Assembly: GCF_007559025.1 (NCBI RefSeq)
Contig: NZ_CP041765.1
Location: 492,679-556,678 of the forward strand
Origin: Tomitella fengzijianii
Lineage (GTDB): Bacteria; Actinomycetota; Actinomycetes; Mycobacteriales; Mycobacteriaceae
Direction: 5' to 3'
DNA length: 64,000 nt
In this document: in pieces, positions 26,369 through 35,657 of the stretch
How the letters are laid out: every line of letters starts with the position of its first letter
Numbering within the stretch: the first letter of the stretch is position 1
Program-made: the position numbers and the translations under genes
Notes under the pieces: model-generated
What the model was told of the DNA's origin: nothing
The model's input: the letters and a program-made list of their open reading frames with translations, nothing else
Databases searched by the model: none

Positions 26369-26436
26369 CGTCCTGCCTGGCCTTCCGTCCGATCCGTGGG
26401 CGGTTCTCCGCCGTTGGACCACTGTTGATCCCATGG

Positions 26437-26451
26437 TACCCGTAGGGGGTA
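26437..26451. promoter_or_regulatory. CsoR-type operator in the csoR-tgt divergent region
   Basis: TACCCGTAGGGGGTA is an inverted repeat, TACCC-N5-GGGTA, matching the copper-repressor operators known in actinobacteria and Bacillus. It lies between csoR (minus) and tgt (plus), 54 bases before the tgt start, so tgt could also be affected. Confidence 0.7.
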
Positions 26452-26504
26452 TGTACGGCCACTCCCGTGGCCGCCACCCGGGGCACGTTTGGTTTGATGG
26501 CCCG

Positions 26505-27737
26505 GTGACCGACACCGGCGAGTTCTTCAGCGTCAGCACCCGGATGGAATCGGGTCTCGGCCGCACCGGCAGAATACGCACCCCGCACGGCGACATCCGC
26601 ACGCCCGCATTCGTCGCCGTCGGCACCAAGGCCACGGTCAAGGCGGTGCCGCCGGAGTCGATCGCCGAGCTCGGGGCGCAAGCGGTGCTGGCCAACGCCT
26701 ACCACCTCTATCTCCAGCCGGGGTCGGACATCGTAGAGGAGGCCGGCGGCCTGGGCGCGTTCATGAACTGGCCGGGCCCCACCTTCACCGACAGCGGCGG
26801 CTTCCAGGTGCTGTCGCTGGGGGCGGGGTTCAAGAAGGTGCTCGCGATGGAGTCGGTGTCGGTGCAGGCCGACGACGTCATCGCGGCGGGCAAGGAGCGC
26901 CTGGCGCACGTCGACGACGACGGGGTCACATTCAAATCGCACCTCGACGGGTCGCGGCACCGGTTCACCCCCGAGGTCTCGATGGGGATCCAGCACCGGC
27001 TCGGAGCGGACATCATCTTCGCCTTCGACGAGCTGACGACGCTGATGAACACGCGCGGCTACCAGGAGGAGTCGGTGGAGCGCACCCGGCGGTGGGCGCA
27101 ACGGTGCCTGGACGAGCACCGGCGGCTCACCGCGGAGCGTGCCGGAAAGCCGCGCCAGGCCCTCTTCGGGGTCGTGCAGGGCGCGCAGTACGAGGACCTG
27201 CGCCGGCAGGCTGCTCAGGGGCTCGTCGCGTTGCGCGACTCCGAGGGCGGCGGTTTCGACGGATACGGGATCGGCGGCGCGCTGGAGAAGCGGAACCTCG
27301 GCACCATCGTCGGCTGGGTGAGCGAAGAGCTGCCGGAGGACAAGCCGCGGCACCTGCTGGGCATCAGCGAACCGGAGGACCTGTTCGTCGCCGTCGAGAA
27401 CGGCGCGGACACCTTCGACTGCGTCCAGCCCTCCCGAGTGGCGCGCAACGCCGCCCTGTACGCGCCCGACGGCCGGTTCAATATCACCACGGCGCGCAAC
27501 CGGCGCGACTTCGGGCCCATCGACGCCGACTGCGACTGCTACACCTGCGCGCACTACTCGCGCGCCTACCTCCACCACCTGTTCAAGGCTAAAGAACACC
27601 TGGCTGCGACGCTTGCGACGATCCACAACGAGCGATTCACCGTGCGGATGGTCGACGGGATTCGCACGGCCATCGACCGCGGCGAGTATGCGGAGTACAA
27701 GCGAGAGGTGCTCGGGCGGTTCGCCGGCGGGAGCTGA
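26505..27737 (+). CDS. tgt: Queuine tRNA-ribosyltransferase
   Basis: A 410-residue TIM-barrel enzyme that swaps guanine 34 of tRNAs with GUN anticodons for a queuine-type base. The active-site Asp is in FTDSGGFQVLSL, substrate recognition in GVVQGAQYEDLR and GGALEK, the nucleophile region in DTFDCVQPSR, and the zinc site in CDCYTCAHYSRAYLHHL. The GTG at 26505 is chosen because the conserved sequence begins soon after (FSVSTRMESGLGRTG). The gene faces a queuosine precursor transporter and gluQRS, which suggests that this organism salvages the precursor; no synthesis genes (queC-queE) are seen. Confidence 0.93.
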   Translation: MTDTGEFFSVSTRMESGLGRTGRIRTPHGDIRTPAFVAVGTKATVKAVPPESIAELGAQAVLANAYHLYLQPGSDIVEEAGGLGAFMNWPGPTFTDSGGFQVLSLGAGFKKVLAMESVSVQADDVIAAGKERLAHVDDDGVTFKSHLDGSRHRFTPEVSMGIQHRLGADIIFAFDELTTLMNTRGYQEESVERTRRWAQRCLDEHRRLTAERAGKPRQALFGVVQGAQYEDLRRQAAQGLVALRDSEGGGFDGYGIGGALEKRNLGTIVGWVSEELPEDKPRHLLGISEPEDLFVAVENGADTFDCVQPSRVARNAALYAPDGRFNITTARNRRDFGPIDADCDCYTCAHYSRAYLHHLFKAKEHLAATLATIHNERFTVRMVDGIRTAIDRGEYAEYKREVLGRFAGGS

Positions 27738-27741
27738 CGGG

Positions 27742-28500
27742 TCAGGCGGCGTCGCCGGGGTGGGCGCCGTAGCCGGGCTCGCGTGCCTTGAGCGCCGCGA
27801 TCACGCGGTAGGTCACCGGCATGATCAGCACCTCGACGGCGGTCTTGTAGACGATTCCGAGCACGACGTACGTCGTCATGTCGCCGGCGCCGCTGAGTCC
27901 GATGGCGCCCGCCGCGATCAGGCAGAACACCAGCGTGTCCGCGAATTCGCCCACCACGGTGGAGCCGATCAGGCGTGCCCACAGGTGGCGCTCGCGCGTG
28001 ACCGCCTTGATCCGGACCAGGACGTAGGAGTTCAGCGTCTGGCCCACCAGGTATCCGGCCAGGCTGGCGGCGAGGACCTGGAAGAACGCCTGCGTGACGG
28101 TGTCGAAGGCCTCCTGGTTCTCGTAGAAGTCCGCCGCGGGCAGGATCGACGTCACCCAGAAGGCGAGCGCGCCGAGGGCCGCCACGCCGAACCCCAGGAA
28201 GATGGCGCGCCGCGTGGCGCGGAACCCGTACACCTCGCTCAGCACGTCGCCCAGCACGTAGGCGAGGGGGAAGAGGAAGAATCCGCCGTCGGTGATGATC
28301 GACCAGTCGCCGATGATCGGGCCGAACTCGACGCCCTTGGTGGCGCAGAGGTTGGAGATCAGCAGCAGCGGCGCGAAGATCGCGATGATCGCCGGATAAA
28401 ACGAGCGGCCCACCGCGGCGAAGGCCGCTCCGCCCGCGGCGCGGTCTGCGGGTGCGGCCTCGGCCGGCGTCGTCGGAGGGGTGCGGTCGGAGGATGTCAC
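27742..28500 (-). CDS. yhhQ: Queuosine precursor transporter (YhhQ/VUT family)
   Basis: A 252-residue inner-membrane protein with six or seven hydrophobic segments. Family motifs include SNLCATKGVEF in the first helix region, FFLFPLAYVLGDVLSEVYGFRATRRAIF, and VGEFADTLVFCLIA. Members import queuosine precursors such as preQ0 or preQ1. It ends four bases from the tgt stop and lies between tgt and gluQRS, which strongly supports the assignment. The GTG start at 28500 is inferred from the length of the family; the frame is open upstream. Confidence 0.9.
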   Translation of the reverse strand: MTSSDRTPPTTPAEAAPADRAAGGAAFAAVGRSFYPAIIAIFAPLLLISNLCATKGVEFGPIIGDWSIITDGGFFLFPLAYVLGDVLSEVYGFRATRRAIFLGFGVAALGALAFWVTSILPAADFYENQEAFDTVTQAFFQVLAASLAGYLVGQTLNSYVLVRIKAVTRERHLWARLIGSTVVGEFADTLVFCLIAAGAIGLSGAGDMTTYVVLGIVYKTAVEVLIMPVTYRVIAALKAREPGYGAHPGDAA

Positions 28501-28520
28501 GTGACCAATTGAAACACCCG

Positions 28521-29501
28521 TCAGGCCGGGGGATACACCCACGGCTCGAGGGGGAGGGCGGCGGGGGAGAAGCGGTCGCGGAGCATCTCCACGGCCACCG
28601 GTTCGCCGGGCTCGGCCAGACGCAGTGAGACGGCGATCGTGGACAGCGCCCACGCGGCAGTGGCCTCGGGAGTGGCAGCGGTACCCGACGCGTCGGCGAG
28701 GTCCGCGAGAGTCACCGCGCCGTCGCGCTTGGCCAGCCGCTTGCCCTGCGGCCCCAGCGCCAACGGCACGTGTGCGTACTCCGGCACCGGAAGCCCCAGC
28801 AGGGTTGCGAGATACGCCTGCCGGGGTGCCGAACTGAGCAGATCGTCGCCCCGCACCACCTGGTCGATGCCTTGCGCGGCGTCGTCCACCACCACCGCGA
28901 GGTTGTAGGCGGGGGTGCCGTCGCCGCGGCGCAGCACCAGGTCGTCGACCATCCCCGTGTACTCGCCGTGCAGGACATCGGTCACGGTGAACCCCGCGGC
29001 TCCCGCGCGCAACCGCAGCGCGGGGTCGCTGCGCACCGCGCGGCGCTCCGTCCGTTCCGCCGCCGTCAGGTCGCGGCAGGTCCCCGGGTACGCGCCGTCC
29101 GGCGCGTGCGGCGCGGAGGGCGCCCGCAGGATCTCTTTGCGCGTGCAGAAGCACTCGTATACGAGCCCCGCGGCGTCAAGCCTGTCGATGGCCTCGTCGT
29201 ATCCGGCGCGGCGCTGCGACTGGCGCGACACCGGCCCGTCCCAGTCGAGCCCCAGGGAGCGCAGGTCGGCGAGTTGGCGGTCCTCCGCGCCCGGGCGCAC
29301 CCGGTCGAGGTCCTCCACGCGCAGGAGGAACCGACGGCCGGTGGTGCGGGCGAAAAGCCACGCGAGCAGTGCGGTGCGCAGGTTCCCCAGGTGCAGGTCT
29401 CCCGACGGGCTGGGGGCGAACCTGCCCGCCCCTTCGTCGTCGCGGTGCGGGCCGGAGGAGGGGGCCGGTGCGGGGCCGGCGGGCAGTGCGGGCTCGGTCA
29501 T
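28521..29501 (-). CDS. gluQ: Glutamyl-Q tRNA(Asp) synthetase
   Basis: A 326-residue truncated relative of glutamyl-tRNA synthetase that lacks the anticodon-binding domain. It attaches glutamate to the queuosine base at position 34 of tRNA-Asp. The class I signatures are GRFAPSPSGDLHLGN and KRLAKRDG (the KMSKS loop). The zinc-binding cysteines CFC...Y...C are present (YECFCTRKEI and YPGTCR). The ATG at 29501 begins a short Pro-rich extension. It is 20 bases upstream of the transporter gene on the same strand, so both are probably one operon. Confidence 0.92.
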   Translation of the reverse strand: MTEPALPAGPAPAPSSGPHRDDEGAGRFAPSPSGDLHLGNLRTALLAWLFARTTGRRFLLRVEDLDRVRPGAEDRQLADLRSLGLDWDGPVSRQSQRRAGYDEAIDRLDAAGLVYECFCTRKEILRAPSAPHAPDGAYPGTCRDLTAAERTERRAVRSDPALRLRAGAAGFTVTDVLHGEYTGMVDDLVLRRGDGTPAYNLAVVVDDAAQGIDQVVRGDDLLSSAPRQAYLATLLGLPVPEYAHVPLALGPQGKRLAKRDGAVTLADLADASGTAATPEATAAWALSTIAVSLRLAEPGEPVAVEMLRDRFSPAALPLEPWVYPPA

Positions 29502-29651
29502 CGACACCGATTGTGCCCTGTGCGCAGCGGCGCGTCGCACGTGATCTACGCGACTATGACAATACGGTGGAGGTGCCGCGACGACCGTCGCCGGCCGCCG
29601 CGCCGCCGCCATCCGGCCCGGCGATCGTGTGCGGGTAGCAGGAGGCGTTGT

Positions 29652-30428
29652 ATGGATCCGAGAAAGCTGTTGGCGGAGGCGCTGGGCACGGCGCTTCTGG
29701 TGTTCGTCGGTGTCGGAGTGGCGACGTTGTCGTTCGGCTTCGGGCTCACCGGCCAGTCCCCGGCCGCGGGGATCGTGGCGACTGCACTGGCATTCGGCCT
29801 GATCATGCTGATCATGGCGTACGCGATCGGTCCGATCTCGGGAGCCCACATCAACCCGGCGGTGACGCTCGGCTTCGTCGTGTCCGGGCGGATGCGGATC
29901 ACCGAGGCGGTCGCGTACTGGGTGGCGCAGATCGCCGGCGGCATCATCGGCGCGGGCGTCCTCCGCGGGATCTTCGCGACCACGGACTTCTACAGCACCG
30001 ACAAGGTGGGCCTGGGCACCAACGGGTGGGGCGAGGGCGTCTCGTTCATCGGTGTCGACTGGGTGGGCGCGTTCTTCATCGAGATCGTGCTGACGTTCAT
30101 CTTCGTGTCGGTGGTCCTCGCCGTGACGACGAAGCTGGGCTCCACCGCGGCCTCCGGCGCGGCGATCGGCCTTGCGCTGGCGACGGTGCACCTGGTCGGG
30201 GTCGCGGTCACCGGAACCTCGGTGAACCCGGCCCGCAGCATCGGGCCGGCGATCTTCGTCGGCGGGGATGCGCTGAACCAGCTGTGGCTGTTCATCGTCG
30301 CCCCGCTGATCGGCGGCGCGCTCGCGGCCGTCGTCGTCTGGTTCCTGTATTCGGGCAAGTCGTCGGAGGTCGGCGAGGACCTGGTCGAGCCGGACGTGGT
30401 CGAGGGGCCCGCCGCCGGGCAGGCGTAG
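29652..30428 (+). CDS. aqpZ: MIP-family aquaporin/glycerol channel
   Basis: A 258-residue membrane channel with six hydrophobic segments and the two half-helix motifs, HINPAVTLGF and SVNPARSIGP. It passes water or small uncharged solutes. The Arg after the second NPA is kept. The narrow-filter residues suggest the water-channel side of the family, but glycerol transport cannot be excluded. AGGAGG stands six bases before the ATG. It is divergent from gluQRS and ends in a clear terminator. Confidence 0.9.
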   Translation: MDPRKLLAEALGTALLVFVGVGVATLSFGFGLTGQSPAAGIVATALAFGLIMLIMAYAIGPISGAHINPAVTLGFVVSGRMRITEAVAYWVAQIAGGIIGAGVLRGIFATTDFYSTDKVGLGTNGWGEGVSFIGVDWVGAFFIEIVLTFIFVSVVLAVTTKLGSTAASGAAIGLALATVHLVGVAVTGTSVNPARSIGPAIFVGGDALNQLWLFIVAPLIGGALAAVVVWFLYSGKSSEVGEDLVEPDVVEGPAAGQA

Positions 30429-30444
30429 GCGGTTCGGCGGGTCG

Positions 30445-30478
30445 GGCGCCGGGGCGGGTTCGATGCCCCGGCGCCTTT
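30445..30478 (+). terminator. Rho-independent terminator of the aquaporin gene
   Basis: Bases 30445-30455 (GGCGCCGGGGC) pair with 30465-30475, followed by TTT. It also faces the end of the convergent DUF4185 gene. Confidence 0.78.
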
Positions 30479-30510
30479 CCATGCCCGCCGTTCAGAGGCT
30501 TCCGCCGGTG

Positions 30511-32079
30511 TCAGTCGCGCAGCCTGCTCAGGTCCGTGCGCAGGATCATCACGTTGTAGTCGGACCACGTGGTGCCGGTGAAGTACAGGGTGCTGTCGCC
30601 GGAATCGGACGATTCCGGGTGCATGAACGCGCCGTAGAACGCCGGCACCTGGACCGGGCTGATCAGCGTGGTGGTGTCGCTCCACGGCCCGGTGAGGCTG
30701 TCCGCCGTGCGCACGACGAGGCCCTTGATCGGGTGGGTGTACATGGCGATGTACTTGCCCAGGTAAGTGTTGTAGGCGACGGAGAGCTCGCTCACCTTGC
30801 CGTCGATCACCACTGCGGCCTGCTCGGGCGTCGCGGCCCAGCCCGAGCCGTCCCAGTAGGTGTAGGCGGCGGCGTTCTCGATGTCCTTCTGCTGCACGCG
30901 CGACAGCCGGGCCGAGCCGCTGCGGCCGGACGGCGTCCCGAAGAAGTACACGTAGCTGTCCGGGTCGCTCACGTCGGCGCCGTGCTCGCGGACGAAGGCG
31001 CCCATCTGGAAGTCCGCGTTGCCGCCGGCGTTCAGCCGCACGGATGAGAGCGCGGCCGTCGCCGTTCTGAACGCCTTGGCGCCGGTGCCGGGTGCGACGA
31101 CGTTGCCGGCCATGTCCTGCACCGACCCGAAGGTGGGCGAGACCCAGTTCTCGCCGTTGTCGTCGGAGTACGCGACGGCCGAGTAGTTGGTGGTCCACTC
31201 GCCGGGCGCGCCCCAGCTCTTGACCGACATGAAGTTGATGTACTGGCGGAATCCGCCGGCGGAGCCGGCGTGCGGGACGGCGATGCCCGCGGTGGGGATC
31301 ACGGTGTGTTCGACGCCGGGCACTTTGAGGCTCGGCAGGATCTCCTTGGCCTGGCCGGGGGAGGCCATCGCCGCGCCGTCGATGCTCATGCCGTCGGAAA
31401 GGTCGTCGTCGTCGCTGCGCAGCAGCACGTTGGAGCGCCACTGCCCGACGAGTCCGTTGCAGATCGGATCGTCGTTGGCGCCGGTGGTGTCGCCGAAGGC
31501 GAGCATCGTCTGCCCGTTGCCGTTGTCCCACATGATGCCCAGGTCGGTGCCGATCACGTTGAAACGCGGCACGGTCTCGTTGGTGCCCGACGGCCCGGTG
31601 ATGTGCGCGATGGCGTCGGTGGTGCCGGAGACGTACGGCAGCATGCCGTCCTGGCCGTTGAGCCACGGGACCGGGTGCATCGGGCCGCCCGAGGATCCGA
31701 CGCTGCCGCTGCCCGTCACGCCGGTGCTGCCCAGCGCACAACCGAGGGAGCCGCCGCCGAAGCTGTCGCTGAGCCCGGTACTGGCCAGGCTGGACAGGCT
31801 TCCGCCGCCCTCGAGCGGGGCCGTGAGGGCGCCGAGCGCGCTGCTGCCCGCGGTGCCGATGCTTCCGGCGCTGCCGAGGCTCTGCATGCCGTCCTCGCCG
31901 AGCGGCGTGCCGTCCAGGCTGGACTGATCGGTGACGCTTCCCATCGACCCGTTGTCCACGGGTGCCGCGCCGGCCGGGGCCGCAGCGAGCGTGGCGGCCG
32001 TTCCGGCGGCGACGGTTGCTGCGAACAGCGAGCGGGACAGGCGGCGCGAGGCGCGGCGTGTGAGCGGGTGGTCCGGCAT
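30511..32079 (-). CDS. Secreted DUF4185 protein
   Basis: A 522-residue exported protein. The signal peptide (about residues 1-38, RRLSRSLFAATVAAGTAA to APAGAAP) is followed by 110 residues of Ser/Gly-rich low complexity, then a DUF4185 domain (MLAFGDTTG, WRSNVLLRSDDDD, YFFGTPSGRSGSARLSRV, WSDYNVMILRTDLSRLRD). Such domains look like five-bladed propellers related to sialidases and glycosidases, but their substrates are unknown. AGAAGGGC precedes the ATG. Its low-complexity segment might span the cell envelope. Confidence 0.83.
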   Translation of the reverse strand: MPDHPLTRRASRRLSRSLFAATVAAGTAATLAAAPAGAAPVDNGSMGSVTDQSSLDGTPLGEDGMQSLGSAGSIGTAGSSALGALTAPLEGGGSLSSLASTGLSDSFGGGSLGCALGSTGVTGSGSVGSSGGPMHPVPWLNGQDGMLPYVSGTTDAIAHITGPSGTNETVPRFNVIGTDLGIMWDNGNGQTMLAFGDTTGANDDPICNGLVGQWRSNVLLRSDDDDLSDGMSIDGAAMASPGQAKEILPSLKVPGVEHTVIPTAGIAVPHAGSAGGFRQYINFMSVKSWGAPGEWTTNYSAVAYSDDNGENWVSPTFGSVQDMAGNVVAPGTGAKAFRTATAALSSVRLNAGGNADFQMGAFVREHGADVSDPDSYVYFFGTPSGRSGSARLSRVQQKDIENAAAYTYWDGSGWAATPEQAAVVIDGKVSELSVAYNTYLGKYIAMYTHPIKGLVVRTADSLTGPWSDTTTLISPVQVPAFYGAFMHPESSDSGDSTLYFTGTTWSDYNVMILRTDLSRLRD

Positions 32080-32200
32080 GGCGGCCCTTCTTATCGGCGA
32101 TACGGTGTGCGACGTCACTCTATGCGACTTCATGCACCGGAACTTCACGTGCCGGAACCGTCAGGATCGCACGCGCACCGCCGTTGCGGGCCCGGGAACG

Positions 32201-32240
32201 GAAAAACGCCCGCGGACCATGTGCACGGTCCGCGGGCGTT
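32201..32240 (-). terminator. Terminator of tRNA-Ser(GGA)
   Basis: On the minus strand a 14-bp perfect stem (32227-32240 with 32205-32218) is followed by TTTTT. It begins ten bases after the tRNA. Confidence 0.85.
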
Positions 32241-32249
32241 CCCCATCGG

Positions 32250-32334
32250 CGGAGGATAGGGGATTCGAACCCCTGAGGGCGTTAACCCAACCCGCGTTCC
32301 AGGCGAGCGCCATAGGCCACTAGGCGAATCCTCC
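32250..32334 (-). tRNA. tRNA-Ser (anticodon GGA)
   Basis: An 85-base class II tRNA on the minus strand. GGAGGAT pairs with ATCCTCC, the anticodon loop is CTGGAAC giving GGA, with a long variable arm and T loop TTCGAAT. Confidence 0.95.
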
Positions 32335-32470
32335 GAGAGCAGCATAACCGGTGGGGTGCCGCCCACGCACATCACCCCTGGGGGTCGGCGATGCGGCACG
32401 TCTGCCTGCGGTTTCCGTGCGGACGGGGGTGCGGGTGGTCGCGCGTCCGGGGTGCCGTTAGACTGTCCAC

Positions 32471-32556
32471 GGACCCCGCGCGGCGTCCATCCTGTGAACT
32501 CCCCCAGGGCCGGAAGGCAGCAAGGGTCAACGGGCTCTGGCGGGTGCGCGGGGTCC
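32471..32556 (+). ncRNA. ffs: Small bacterial signal recognition particle RNA (4.5S)
   Basis: The conserved apical hairpin is present: a GTGAACTCCCCCAGGGC arm, the GGAAG tetraloop region with AGCAAGG, and the return arm. The ends 32471-32481 (GGACCCCGCGC) pair perfectly with 32546-32556. With Ffh it targets nascent membrane proteins. The exact transcript ends may lie a few bases outside. Confidence 0.93.
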
Positions 32557-32597
32557 TTCACTTTGTATGCTTCTGCCCCCATAAGTCCGGGTGCTGA

Positions 32598-33935
<1,338 letters not shown>

Positions 33936-33962
33936 CGGACTGCCCGCGGCCGTTCTGAGGGG

Positions 33963-34253
33963 CTATCCGGCCAGCGGCTCGACGCGCAGGAGCATCGAGC
34001 GGGCTGAGAGGAAATCCGCGAGGGTCGTCCTGTGTTCGTCGCAGGCAGCCCAGATCTTCTCGCGGTCCGGCGTATGGATCCTGGGGTTGTTCCAGACGAC
34101 GGCCCACAGCGCGGTCGCCCGGCAGCCGCGTGCGGAGCAGACCGGCGCGGGCTCCGGCCCGGCGGATCCTGCGGTTTCGGGGGCATCGGCGGAATCGGAA
34201 ATGTGTGCCACGGGTTCCAGTCTGGACTTCCGGCGCCGCCGAATGTGAGTCAC
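33963..34253 (-). CDS. Small Cys/His protein, conserved in actinobacteria
   Basis: A 96-residue basic protein of unknown function. The conserved-looking part is VCSARGCRATALWAVVWNNP, then IWAACDEHRTTLADFL; the pattern C-x4-C ... C-x2-H could bind one zinc. I recognise this arrangement from short uncharacterised actinobacterial proteins but no function is established. The start is uncertain: GTG at 34253 gives the longest form, with a basic tail that may not be translated. It lies convergent with aspC. Confidence 0.6.
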   Translation of the reverse strand: MTHIRRRRKSRLEPVAHISDSADAPETAGSAGPEPAPVCSARGCRATALWAVVWNNPRIHTPDREKIWAACDEHRTTLADFLSARSMLLRVEPLAG

Positions 34254-34417
34254 GACCGGTTCGGTTCGGGATCCCGGCCGGTGGAATTCCGGGCCGGTCG
34301 GTAACCTTGACCGGTAAGGCGATCACCCTGCGGAGGTCGCGGGCGGTGTGCGGGGACACCGCCACGCCTCCGGGGTTGATGCTGCGTGCGGAAGTGATGT
34401 GCGGGCGAGGAGTGAAG

Positions 34418-35647
34418 ATGCGGGCGTCCCGACGGATGTTTTTCGGGCTCGTGTGCGCGCTGCTGGCGGTGGTGACACTGGCGGGGTGCACGATCGGCGG
34501 AGCGGGCGGTGGCGGCGCGGCCGGCACCACGGAGGCGCCGCCCCCGACCAGCGACGCGCGCATCACCGTCACCCCGGGACCGGACACCCCCGTCAACCCC
34601 CTCGACCCCGTCGAGGTGAAGGTGGACAAGGGCACGCTCACCGACGTCGTCATGTCCAACTCGGAGGGCGAGAAGGTCGACGGGGTGATGACCCCGGACA
34701 AGATCTCCTGGAAGACCACAGAGCCGCTCGGCTATGCGAAGAAGTACACGATCCACGCGACGGCGGTGGACGCGAAGGGCCTGTCCACCGACATCACCAA
34801 GTCCGTCTCCACGCTCACGCCCAGCAACAAGACCAAGCTCTATTTCGAGACGACGGGCGGCGGCGCGATGCAGGACGGCGCCACGTACGGCGTCGGGATG
34901 GTGATCGTCGCCCACTTCGACGAGCCGATCAAGGACAAGGCCGCCGCGCAGAAGACGCTGTCGGTGACGACCAGCCCGCATGTCGACGGCGCGTGGAACT
35001 GGGTCAGCGATTCCACCGCGCACTGGCGCCCGAAGGACTTCTACGCGCCCGGCACAAAGGTGACCGTGAACGCCAAGCTCTACGGCGTCGACGTGGGCGG
35101 GGGAATGTACGGCCAGGAGGACGAGTCGATCTCGTTCACCATCGGCGACGCGCACATCTCGGTGGCGGACGACAACACCAAGACGGTCACGGTCAAGAAC
35201 AACGGCCAGGTGGTGCGCACCATGCCGACGTCGATGGGCATGGGCGGCACGCAGTCGATCGGCGGCCGGACCCTGTCGTTCTGGACTCAGCCGGGCACCT
35301 ACACCGTGCTGGGCAAGGCGAACCCGGTCGTGATGGACTCGTCGACGTACGGACTGCCGATCAATTCGCGCCTGGGCTACAAAGAGTCGATCAACTGGGC
35401 CACCCGGATATCCAATGACGGGATCTACCTGCACGCGCTGGCGTCCACCATGTGGGCGCAGGGCAATACGGACACCAGCCACGGTTGCCTTAACCTCTCG
35501 CCCGGCAACGCGGAGTGGTTCTACAACTTCTCCCGCATAGGCGACGTGGTGAAGGTCATCAACACCGGCGGATCGCCGTTGCAGCTGTGGCAGAACGGCG
35601 ACTGGTCGGTGCCGTGGGAAACCTGGGTGGGCGGCAGCGCGGTCTGA
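34418..35647 (+). CDS. ldt: L,D-transpeptidase lipoprotein
   Basis: A 409-residue cell-wall enzyme. A signal peptide ends in the lipobox TLAGC, so it is tethered to the membrane outer face. A Gly/Thr/Pro linker is followed by two Ig-like domains and a YkuD catalytic domain with the active-site Cys in DTSHGCLNLS and its partner His in GIYLHA. L,D-transpeptidases make 3-3 cross-links in peptidoglycan and resist many beta-lactams other than carbapenems; the layout equals mycobacterial LdtMt2/LppS. The ATG at 34418 has GAGGAG five bases upstream. Confidence 0.92.
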   Translation: MRASRRMFFGLVCALLAVVTLAGCTIGGAGGGGAAGTTEAPPPTSDARITVTPGPDTPVNPLDPVEVKVDKGTLTDVVMSNSEGEKVDGVMTPDKISWKTTEPLGYAKKYTIHATAVDAKGLSTDITKSVSTLTPSNKTKLYFETTGGGAMQDGATYGVGMVIVAHFDEPIKDKAAAQKTLSVTTSPHVDGAWNWVSDSTAHWRPKDFYAPGTKVTVNAKLYGVDVGGGMYGQEDESISFTIGDAHISVADDNTKTVTVKNNGQVVRTMPTSMGMGGTQSIGGRTLSFWTQPGTYTVLGKANPVVMDSSTYGLPINSRLGYKESINWATRISNDGIYLHALASTMWAQGNTDTSHGCLNLSPGNAEWFYNFSRIGDVVKVINTGGSPLQLWQNGDWSVPWETWVGGSAV

Positions 35648-35657
35648 TCGCGGGCGC

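Noticed and set aside
26369-26504. preQ1 riboswitch before tgt
   Set aside because: The region holds a copper-type operator but no aptamer-like sequence that I can support.
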